From: Chloroflexota bacterium
GTDB taxonomy: Bacteria > Chloroflexota > Anaerolineae > Aggregatilineales > Phototrophicaceae
DNA: 7,566 nucleotides
Direction of reading: 5' to 3'
Assembly: GCA_010092805.1 (NCBI GenBank)
Contig: JAADYY010000467.1
Location: forward strand, 1-7,566
Part shown: positions 1 through 5,224 of the stretch, piece by piece
How the letters are laid out: the number at the start of each line of letters is the position of its first letter
Position numbering within the stretch: position 1 is the stretch's first letter
The notes under the pieces: generated by a model
What the model was told of the DNA's origin: nothing
What the model saw: only the letters and a program-made list of their open reading frames with translations
Database searches by the model: none
Position numbers and translations under genes: made by a program

Positions 1-9
1 CCAATGTCG

Positions 10-18
10 ATTATAGCA
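10..18 (-). promoter_or_regulatory. Extended -10 promoter-like motif downstream of the hydrolase
   Basis: Read on the minus strand this is TGCTATAAT, a perfect extended -10 element (TG-N-TATAAT). It lies 11 bases past the stop codon of the hydrolase gene and points out of the left edge of the window. I see no good -35 at 15-18 bases upstream, so it would depend on the TG extension. It may serve a minus-strand gene lying beyond the window. A near-identical motif sits in front of the hydrolase at 2071-2082. No terminator hairpin for the hydrolase is visible in bases 1-28. Confidence 0.3.
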
Positions 19-28
19 CGCCGCCCGC

Positions 29-1939
29 TCAGTCGGTATAGAGCGCCCCGGCCTGCGCCAGCCGCGCGAAACTTTCCGCCAGGCCGCCGGGGCGGTTGCG
101 CGCCAACCACAGATCGCGGTATTCGGCTTCGATGCCGCTGAGATGGACGCGCATCTCGGTTGTCGAGCGCGCCGGGCTGCCCAATTGCAGCAGCAGCCGT
201 TCCGCGCCGTGCTGAAGCATGTGCGCGGCGTTGCGCAATTCGCGCGTCACCAGTTCCCCATCGGGGATCGCCATCTGCGCCTGGCTCAGCGGTGCCATCA
301 CCGTCTCGATATAGGCGAGCGTCTGGTGCAGCCCTTCACGCAGCCGCTGATCGTCGTTGAGTACGGCGGCGCTCTCCGGGGCCAGCCAGTTCGACGCGCG
401 TTCCCGCAGCGCCGCGAGATCGGTTTGCAGCGCCAGCGCCAGCACGCTGCTGTTCATAATCTGCACGCCCGCCTGTTGATAGGCGTTGCCCAAATCGTAG
501 AGCAATTTGCCAACGATGTTGGCGCTGTCGCGGAAGGCGAAACGGCTCAGCGCCAATGGCAGATCAAGATAGCGGTTCGCATCGAGACACCAACTCAACG
601 CCGCGCCGTAAGCGTAGCCGGGGTAGCTGACGGGCAGCGGCTGCCAGTGCCCGTTATCGCCCCAATCGGTGTTGAGCACCCCGTCGGCGTTGTTCTCTAA
701 CCCGCTTTCGACCGCGCCGCGAATGTTGCCGATCATGTTGTCGGTGCGCCCGGCGATGGTGTTCCAACTCGACGTACCGGGGCACACATAAAACGGCACC
801 CCAGACTCGGCGAACATCCGCGCCTTGCCGGGGAAGTCGTGCGTCGCTTCGTAGCCCCATTCCAGCGCGATGGCGTCTTTTGGCAGTTCTGGCACCAACT
901 CTGGGTATTCACCGATGATGTCGCCCCAGAACATCATTGTGCGCCCGTGTGCCTGCACCCGCGCGTAAATGGCCAGCAGAAAATCCAGGTAAACGCGGCC
1001 TTTGCCCCGCTCCGCAACCGCCGCCTGAGCTTGGCCCACACCCAAATCGAACGTCTCGTCGCAGCCGACGTTGATATACTCCGACGTGAAGTTCGGCAGC
1101 AGTTCGGCGTACAGCCCATCCAGAAACGCGATCACGCCGGGCGCGGCGGGCGAGAGGCTGAACGGGTGCGTGAACGTCGTGCCCCAGGGCGTGCTGATGC
1201 CGGTCTGCGTTTCGGCCAATGGCAGGTAGCGCTCGTGCCGGAACCAGCGGTGCATGTGCCCGAAGCTGTTCTGGTTCGGCACCAGATCGATGAAGCGTTC
1301 GCGGCAGTAAGCGTCCAACGCCAGGATCTCGTCGGCGGTCAGCGGCGAGGCGTTGGCCCACACTTCGGGGTGTTGGCGATACGCGAAGGTGTGTTCGGTA
1401 TACAACTGGAACTGGTTGATCTTCCAGCTCGCCAGCAAATCGATCAGCGCGTAGAGGGTCGCCATCGTCGGGACTTTGTCGCGGCTGATGTCGAGCATGA
1501 CGCCGCGCGCTTCGAAATCGGGCCAATCCTCAATCGCGATCAGCGGCAGCCGCAGCCCGTAAAGTTTGACGAGTTGCATGAGCGTTTGCGCGCCGTAGAA
1601 CGCGCCCGCCGCATCGTTGGCGATCAAGCGAATGCCGTCGGTTTCGGTGATGGTCAAGCGGTAGCCGTCTGGGCGATTACCGCTCGAATCGAGCGCGATC
1701 AGCAGCGCGGGCGGGCGTTGGGTGTCGTTGCGCCCGTCACCCCCGACAACCGCCCAGGCTTGCCCGGCGTGATCGCGGACAGCGTCGTGAATCTGCCGCG
1801 CGCTGAACAGCAGCGGGGCCGCTTGCGCTGCGTTCAGCGCGATCAACGGGGCGTGGTCGCCCCGCGCGAGATCGAGCGTCCCGCCGGTGAGTGTGAGGCG
1901 GCGCGGGTACGGTAGTAAGGTTGGATCATACGGTTCCAT
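29..1939 (-). CDS. Family 20 glycoside hydrolase (beta-N-acetylhexosaminidase type), cytoplasmic
   Basis: This 636-residue protein probably removes terminal beta-linked GlcNAc or GalNAc from oligosaccharides in the cytoplasm. Residues about 5-135 look like the GH20 N-terminal alpha/beta domain, ending in DGYRLTI and GAFYGAQTL. Residues about 140-470 form the TIM barrel: EARGVMLDISRDK, INQFQLYTEHTF, VPNQNSFGHM, then the catalytic Asp-Glu pair D294-E295 in NVGCDETFDLG. Possible sugar-stacking residues are W338 (MMFWGD) and W426 (NTDWGDNGHW). The remainder to the end is a helical tail. The usual GH20 catalytic string is GGDE; here it is GCDE. Substrate assistance by the Asp-Glu pair is established for GH20. 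There is no signal peptide or membrane segment. The ATG at 1939 has AAGGGA nine bases upstream; the same frame extends to a TTG at 2035, but that lacks a ribosome site and adds 32 unfolded-looking residues. The gene diverges from the importer operon. Family assignment is strong; exact substrate is unknown. Confidence 0.87.
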   Translation of the reverse strand: MEPYDPTLLPYPRRLTLTGGTLDLARGDHAPLIALNAAQAAPLLFSARQIHDAVRDHAGQAWAVVGGDGRNDTQRPPALLIALDSSGNRPDGYRLTITETDGIRLIANDAAGAFYGAQTLMQLVKLYGLRLPLIAIEDWPDFEARGVMLDISRDKVPTMATLYALIDLLASWKINQFQLYTEHTFAYRQHPEVWANASPLTADEILALDAYCRERFIDLVPNQNSFGHMHRWFRHERYLPLAETQTGISTPWGTTFTHPFSLSPAAPGVIAFLDGLYAELLPNFTSEYINVGCDETFDLGVGQAQAAVAERGKGRVYLDFLLAIYARVQAHGRTMMFWGDIIGEYPELVPELPKDAIALEWGYEATHDFPGKARMFAESGVPFYVCPGTSSWNTIAGRTDNMIGNIRGAVESGLENNADGVLNTDWGDNGHWQPLPVSYPGYAYGAALSWCLDANRYLDLPLALSRFAFRDSANIVGKLLYDLGNAYQQAGVQIMNSSVLALALQTDLAALRERASNWLAPESAAVLNDDQRLREGLHQTLAYIETVMAPLSQAQMAIPDGELVTRELRNAAHMLQHGAERLLLQLGSPARSTTEMRVHLSGIEAEYRDLWLARNRPGGLAESFARLAQAGALYTD

Positions 1940-1948
1940 CAAAAGAAA

Positions 1949-1954
1949 TCCCTT
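1949..1954 (-). promoter_or_regulatory. Ribosome binding site deciding the hydrolase start
   Basis: The minus strand reads AAGGGA here, nine bases before the ATG at 1939. This supports that ATG over the upstream in-frame TTG at 2035, which has no comparable purine tract before it. Confidence 0.65.
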
Positions 1955-1964
1955 CGCGTGGGCG

Positions 1965-2003
1965 CGACCACGGCATTTGTTAGGTGCGGTCGTTGCGTGG
2001 TCG
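1965..2003 (-). repeat. Inverted repeat in the hydrolase 5' leader
   Basis: CGACCACG (1965-1972) and CGTGGTCG (1996-2003) are perfect 8-base complements separated by 23 bases. In the hydrolase mRNA they could form a stem ending about 10 bases upstream of the ribosome site. No T-run follows, so it is not an intrinsic terminator. It could affect translation or RNA stability, or be a chance GC-rich pairing. Confidence 0.3.
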
Positions 2004-2071
2004 GATAGCTTCACGGGTAGAGGCCAGTAAGCCAATCCAGCAACTCAGGTGCAGCCGCGCTTAAAGAACTG

Positions 2072-2080
2072 ATCATAGCA
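2072..2080 (-). promoter_or_regulatory. Putative extended -10 promoter of the hydrolase gene
   Basis: The minus strand reads TGCTATGAT, which is TG-N followed by five of six bases of TATAAT. The upstream TTCAAA (2093-2098, minus strand) is a weak -35 at a short 15-base spacing. Transcription would start near 2065, giving a leader of about 125 bases. The weak -35 overlaps that of the divergent operon promoter (2094-2099), so the two promoters would compete or be controlled together. The flanking bases TGATC (2070-2074) and GATCA (2082-2086) form a short inverted repeat around it. Confidence 0.4.
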
Positions 2081-2093
2081 CGATCACGAGTTT

Positions 2094-2119
2094 TTGAACC
2101 CTGGCTCATCTGGGTTTAA
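2094..2119. repeat. Imperfect palindrome overlapping the operon promoter (candidate operator)
   Basis: TTGAACCC (2094-2101) and GGGTTTAA (2112-2119) are complementary at seven of eight positions, with a 10-base centre. One arm covers the -35 and the other enters the -10, so a dimeric regulator bound here would block the operon promoter and touch the weak -35 of the hydrolase promoter. Partial symmetry may also be incidental to the promoter hexamers. Confidence 0.35.
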
Positions 2120-2122
2120 AAT
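2094..2122 (+). promoter_or_regulatory. Putative sigma-70 type promoter of the importer operon
   Basis: TTGAAC (2094-2099, four of six to TTGACA) and TAAAAT (2117-2122, five of six to TATAAT) are separated by exactly 17 bases. Transcription would start about 2129, leaving a leader of about 80 bases before the binding-protein start. It is the best promoter match in the divergent region and is correctly oriented. Confidence 0.6.
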
Positions 2123-2127
2123 ATGCC

Positions 2128-2152
2128 CCCGTGCGCACAGACACGGGTTTTT
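2128..2152 (+). terminator. Terminator-like hairpin at the 5' end of the operon mRNA
   Basis: CCCGTG (2128-2133) pairs with CACGGG (2142-2147) over an 8-base loop and is followed directly by TTTTT (2148-2152). No plus-strand gene lies upstream for it to terminate. If transcription starts near 2129 the stem forms the very 5' end of the mRNA, so a role in protecting the transcript or in attenuation is more likely than ordinary termination. The six-pair stem is short for a strong terminator. Confidence 0.4.
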
Positions 2153-2196
2153 GCTCACCAGCCCGCTGTGTGCCCCTAGAAATTGTGATATTACTT

Positions 2197-2202
2197 GAGG
2201 AG
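2197..2202 (+). promoter_or_regulatory. Ribosome binding site of the binding-protein gene
   Basis: GAGGAG sits six bases before the ATG at 2209 and nine before the adjacent ATG at 2212. It fixes the start here and rules out an upstream in-frame GTG at 2131 that lies inside the leader hairpin. Which of the two tandem ATG codons is used changes the protein by one Met. Confidence 0.8.
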
Positions 2203-2208
2203 ATATTG

Positions 2209-3948
2209 ATGATGAAGAATTTACGCACGCTCATTTTGTTGGCGGTCGTCGTCGCGCTGCTGAGCGCGCTGGGCGGGGTCGCCGCCCAGGACGAACCGAC
2301 GCAATTCGCCGGGGGCTGGCCGTACCAGGTGCCGCCGGATGGCCACTTTAACACCTATGCCTCTGGCCGCCTGAACATGGGCATCTATCAGGATTTGATG
2401 GAGCCGCCGCTGGCCGTCTTTATCTGGGCGGATGGTGCCTACGACCCGATGATCGCCGAAAGCTTTGGCTTCACCGACGACGGCAACTACACCGTCACGC
2501 TCAAGAGCGGCGTCACCTGGAGCGACGGCACCCCGGTCACCGGGCAAGACCTGCTCACGACGTTCAACACCGGCTACATGATCGGCTGGCAGATCTGGAA
2601 CGATCTCGAATCGGTCGAGCTGGTCGATGACATGACGGCGCAGTTCAACCTCAGCAGCCAATCGCCGCTGATCGAGCGCCGTATCCTCACCGAGAACCTG
2701 CGCCCCACCAGCACCTACGGCGACTTCGCCGCGCAGGCGGGCGAGTTGATCGCGGCGGGCGCGGCGTCCGGCGATGAGGATTTCGAGGCGCTGCTGGCCG
2801 AACTGACCGAATTCCGCCCAGAAACCTTCGTGGCGGCGGGGCCGTACCAACTGCTGTCCGAAAACATCACCGATGCCCGTGCGACGCTGGTCAAGAATGA
2901 GGGCGGCCTCAACAGCGACGTGGTGCGCTTCGATGAGATCGTGCTGTGGAATGGCGAGACCGAAACCGTCACGCCGCTGGTGAGCAACGGCGAACTGTGG
3001 TACGGCACTTACGGCTTCCCGCCCGCCACCGAAGCCGCCTTCGTCGATCAGGGCATCGACATCGTGCGTGGCCCGCTGTATACCGGCCCCGGCCTGTATG
3101 TCAACCACACCGTCTATCCGCTCAATCAGGTGGAAGTGCGGCAGGCGCTGGCCTACGCCATCAACCGTGAAGAGAACGGTTTCGTCAGCCTCGGCGAGTC
3201 GGGTGTGGCGTCGGAGTGCATGTGCGGCCTGAGCGATAACCTGCTCCCGGTGTGGGTCGAGGACGACGTGATCGACGAGCTGAACTTCTACGATTACGAC
3301 CCGGATCTGGCGGCGTCGATGCTGGAAGACCTGGGCTTCACACGCGGCGATGATGGTGTGTGGATCGACGATCAGGGCACGCGCATGAGCTTCGAGCTGA
3401 TCTTCCCGGCGGAATTCGCGGACTGGGCCGCGGCGGCGGAAAATGCGACCGCCCAGCTCAACGAATTCGGCTTCGAGATCACCGCGACCGGCGTGCAGTT
3501 CCAGCAGCAGCAGCAAGATGTTTACGACAGCAACTTCGAAATGGCGATTCGTAACTGGGGTGTCGGCAGCCCGTTCCCGCGTGATGCCTACTTGCAGCCG
3601 TACAACCGTTACAACGGTCAGGGTGAGGTCGCGGGTGAAGGCGTCGGCGGCGGGATGCGCTTCGACACCGATGTGACCTTCAGCGGCGGCGAGATCAACG
3701 TGTTCGATGCGGCGGTCGAGTCGGGGCAGGGCACCGATCTGGCGGCGCAGCAGGCGCTAGTGACCGATCTGGTGGTGTCGTTCAACGAAGTGCTGCCCGC
3801 CATCCCGTTGTGGGAGCGCTACGGCAACAACCCGCTCAACCGGAACTTTGTGGATGGCCCGGCAGGCGACGACCCGATCTTCCTGAACGGCGGCGTCGAT
3901 CACTTCATGACTTACCTGATCCTGACGGGCGGCATCGGCCCGGCGTAA
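2209..3948 (+). CDS. ABC importer solute-binding protein, family 5 (peptide/oligosaccharide type)
   Basis: This 579-residue secreted protein captures the ligand for the importer encoded downstream. Residues 1-26 are a signal peptide: a Lys/Arg start, a hydrophobic stretch, and GGVAA before Gln27, fitting cleavage after A26. No Cys occurs near this site, so it is not an obvious lipoprotein. The SBP family 5 signature covers residues about 84-119, with AESFGFTDDG, VTLKSGVTWSDGTPVTGQD and LLTTF. The second conserved block, VEVRQALAYAINREENG, is at about 309-324, and DPDLAASMLEDLGF at 364-377. The C-terminal part has AIPLWERYGNNPL at 531-543. Length is typical for the family, which runs about 500-650. 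C337-M-C339 are the only cysteines and Gln432-436 is a short run. Family 5 members bind oligopeptides, dipeptides, nickel or oligosaccharides; the neighbouring hexosaminidase favours an amino-sugar oligomer, by inference only. A strong hairpin follows the gene and may keep this message more abundant than the permease part. Confidence 0.92.
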   Translation: MMKNLRTLILLAVVVALLSALGGVAAQDEPTQFAGGWPYQVPPDGHFNTYASGRLNMGIYQDLMEPPLAVFIWADGAYDPMIAESFGFTDDGNYTVTLKSGVTWSDGTPVTGQDLLTTFNTGYMIGWQIWNDLESVELVDDMTAQFNLSSQSPLIERRILTENLRPTSTYGDFAAQAGELIAAGAASGDEDFEALLAELTEFRPETFVAAGPYQLLSENITDARATLVKNEGGLNSDVVRFDEIVLWNGETETVTPLVSNGELWYGTYGFPPATEAAFVDQGIDIVRGPLYTGPGLYVNHTVYPLNQVEVRQALAYAINREENGFVSLGESGVASECMCGLSDNLLPVWVEDDVIDELNFYDYDPDLAASMLEDLGFTRGDDGVWIDDQGTRMSFELIFPAEFADWAAAAENATAQLNEFGFEITATGVQFQQQQQDVYDSNFEMAIRNWGVGSPFPRDAYLQPYNRYNGQGEVAGEGVGGGMRFDTDVTFSGGEINVFDAAVESGQGTDLAAQQALVTDLVVSFNEVLPAIPLWERYGNNPLNRNFVDGPAGDDPIFLNGGVDHFMTYLILTGGIGPA

Positions 3949-3994
3949 TCACGCCGTCGGTCGTCGCTGAGCGTTTGGATCCGCTGTGATATGT

Positions 3995-4025
3995 GCCCCT
4001 CTCTGAGATCGACTCGGAGAGGGGC
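3995..4025 (+). terminator. Strong intercistronic hairpin without a T-run
   Basis: GCCCCTCTC (3995-4003) and GAGAGGGGC (4017-4025) pair perfectly over nine bases. The stem continues inward through a G-T wobble and three more pairs to a five-base loop (ATCGA), 13 pairs in total. No U tract follows, so it does not fit a classical intrinsic terminator. Its place between the binding protein and the first permease is where many ABC operons carry a stem-loop that stabilises the upstream mRNA or partly stops transcription, giving an excess of binding protein. Confidence 0.6.
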
Positions 4026-4045
4026 GTGCGATCCCACCAGAGACT

Positions 4046-4065
4046 TTGTAAGATATTGTAAGATT
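4046..4065 (+). repeat. Tandem 10-base direct repeat (with a third diverged copy downstream)
   Basis: TTGTAAGATA (4046-4055) is followed at once by TTGTAAGATT (4056-4065), nine of ten identical. A looser copy, TTGTTAGAAT, is at 4095-4104 and matches the second at eight of ten. The spacing of one helical turn places the first two on the same face of the DNA, as in a regulator-binding array. The block is sharply AT-rich against its surroundings. Confidence 0.5.
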
Positions 4066-4078
4066 TTGCCAGCAAAAT
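4063..4078. repeat. Perfect 7-base inverted repeat upstream of the first permease
   Basis: ATTTTGC (4063-4069) and GCAAAAT (4072-4078) are exact reverse complements around a CA centre. The two-base centre is too tight for a stable RNA hairpin of full length, so a protein-binding operator is the more natural reading. It overlaps the end of the direct repeats and the possible -35 at 4066. Confidence 0.4.
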
Positions 4079-4104
4079 GATCGTTTACCATGATTTGTTA
4101 GAAT
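4066..4104 (+). promoter_or_regulatory. Possible internal promoter for the permease-ATPase genes
   Basis: TTGCCA (4066-4071, five of six to TTGACA) lies 17 bases before CATGAT (4089-4094, four of six to TATAAT), which would give a leader of about 22 bases before the ATG at 4123. An alternative is the extended -10 TGTTAGAAT (4096-4104), but its start point would fall on the ribosome site. AT-rich sequence from about 4041 to 4122 can match promoters by chance, so this is tentative. Confidence 0.3.
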
Positions 4105-4122
4105 ATATCGGGAAATAAGTTT

Positions 4123-5223
4123 ATGGCAGTCCGCGATCTCAACGCCGGGGCGGTGCAGCCCGCCGAACCCACCCGGTCAGCGCCGTCCTTCCTGGATGGG
4201 GTGCGGCGTGTGGCGCGCAGCTACACCGCCCGCACGCTGGTGCAGGCCGTGATCACGATTTGGGCGGTGATCACGTTTACCTTCTTCCTCATCCGCCTGA
4301 TGCCCGGCAACCCCGTCGATGTCTACATCGACTTCCTCATGAACCAGCAAAATATCAGCTTTGAAGAAGCCCGGCAAATGGCCGCCTCACAGTTCCGCTT
4401 TGACCCTGACGCCAACGTGTTCTCGCAGTACTTCGATTACATGGGGCGGCTGGTGCAAGGCGACCTGGGCGAGTCGATCACTTCGACGGGGACGCGCGTC
4501 GTCGACCAGATCATACGCTTCCTGCCCTGGACGGTCTTCAGCGTGGGCCTGGGCTTGCTGATCAGCTTTGTGCTGGGGGTGCTGCTGGGCACGGTGATGG
4601 CTTACAACCGCAATTCGGTGCTGGACAACGCGTTGTCGCTGTTCTCGTCAATTTTGAGCGCGGTGCCCAATTACATCTGGGGCCTGCTGATCCTGATCGT
4701 GTTTGGTGTGCAGTTGCAATGGTTCTCGGTGGGTGCGCTGCGCGGCACCTACGACCCCACGCTCGATCCGGGCTTCAACCTGCCGTTCATCCTCAGTGTG
4801 CTGGAACACGCCTTTTTGCCGGTGCTGGTGTACGTCGTGGGCACGCTGGGCACGTGGATGCTCAACATGCGCAACAGCACGATCAGCACGCTGGGCGAAG
4901 ATTACGTCAATGTGGCGCGGGCGCGCGGACTCACCTCCAGCCGCATTCTGGTGGCGTATGTGGGGCGCAACGCCGCCCTGCCGATGTTCACGCTGCTGGC
5001 GATTCACATTGGTTTCATCCTCGGCGGCAGCGTGATCATTGAGGAGCTGTTCGTCTACAAAGGGATCGGCAGCTTCTTGTTCTGGTCGATCTCGCAGCGC
5101 GACTACACCTCGATGCAGGGCGTCTTTCTGGTGATCACGATTGCGGTGGTGGTCTCGAATGTGCTCGCCGACCTGCTCTACAGCCGCTTAGATCCGCGTG
5201 TGCGGGTGACGGGGGACAAATAA
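4123..5223 (+). CDS. ABC importer permease, DppB/OppB type
   Basis: This 366-residue membrane protein forms half of the importer channel. About 35 hydrophilic N-terminal residues precede the first membrane segment (about 38-58, ending FFLIRLMPGNPVD, the usual OppB-type sequence). A large extracellular region to about 133 contains YFDYMGRLVQGDLGES, typical of DppB. Further segments lie at about 135-160, 170-198, 222-247, 288-308 and 330-353. The cytoplasmic EAA-type loop that docks on the ATPase is EDYVNVARARGL, with G269, leading to NAALP at 283-287. Length is slightly above the usual 310-340 because of the N-terminal extension. The ATG at 4123 has GGG 10 bases upstream; a GTG at 4201 would shorten the extension but has poorer spacing. 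The next gene starts one base after the stop, so translation is probably coupled. Confidence 0.93.
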   Translation: MAVRDLNAGAVQPAEPTRSAPSFLDGVRRVARSYTARTLVQAVITIWAVITFTFFLIRLMPGNPVDVYIDFLMNQQNISFEEARQMAASQFRFDPDANVFSQYFDYMGRLVQGDLGESITSTGTRVVDQIIRFLPWTVFSVGLGLLISFVLGVLLGTVMAYNRNSVLDNALSLFSSILSAVPNYIWGLLILIVFGVQLQWFSVGALRGTYDPTLDPGFNLPFILSVLEHAFLPVLVYVVGTLGTWMLNMRNSTISTLGEDYVNVARARGLTSSRILVAYVGRNAALPMFTLLAIHIGFILGGSVIIEELFVYKGIGSFLFWSISQRDYTSMQGVFLVITIAVVVSNVLADLLYSRLDPRVRVTGDK

Positions 5224-5224
5224 C

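Noticed and set aside
839..1915. Long plus-strand open frame of 358 codons opposite the hydrolase
   Set aside because: It is a GC-rich antisense shadow. Its translation is rich in Arg, Gln, Val and His with no domain pattern, while the opposite strand encodes a clear GH20 protein.
1940..2035. N-terminal extension of the hydrolase to a TTG at 2035
   Set aside because: No ribosome site precedes the TTG, the extra 32 residues look like translated leader DNA, and the ATG at 1939 has a good AAGGGA.
2123..2179. Possible 18-residue leader peptide (ATG at 2123, stop TAG at 2177)
   Set aside because: The ATG directly abuts the -10 and would be upstream of the expected transcription start, with no ribosome site.
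2131..2208. Upstream in-frame GTG start for the binding protein
   Set aside because: It would lie inside the leader hairpin and put 26 residues ahead of an otherwise normal signal peptide; the GAGGAG at 2197 points to 2209 or 2212.
2221..3516. Minus-strand open frame of 431 codons opposite the binding protein
   Set aside because: Low-complexity Arg/His/Val-rich translation without motifs; the plus strand carries a well-recognised family 5 binding protein with a ribosome site.
4703..5042. Alternative-frame plus-strand open frames inside the first permease
   Set aside because: Arg/Cys/Trp-rich translations typical of shifted frames of a GC-rich membrane protein gene; the permease frame is intact.
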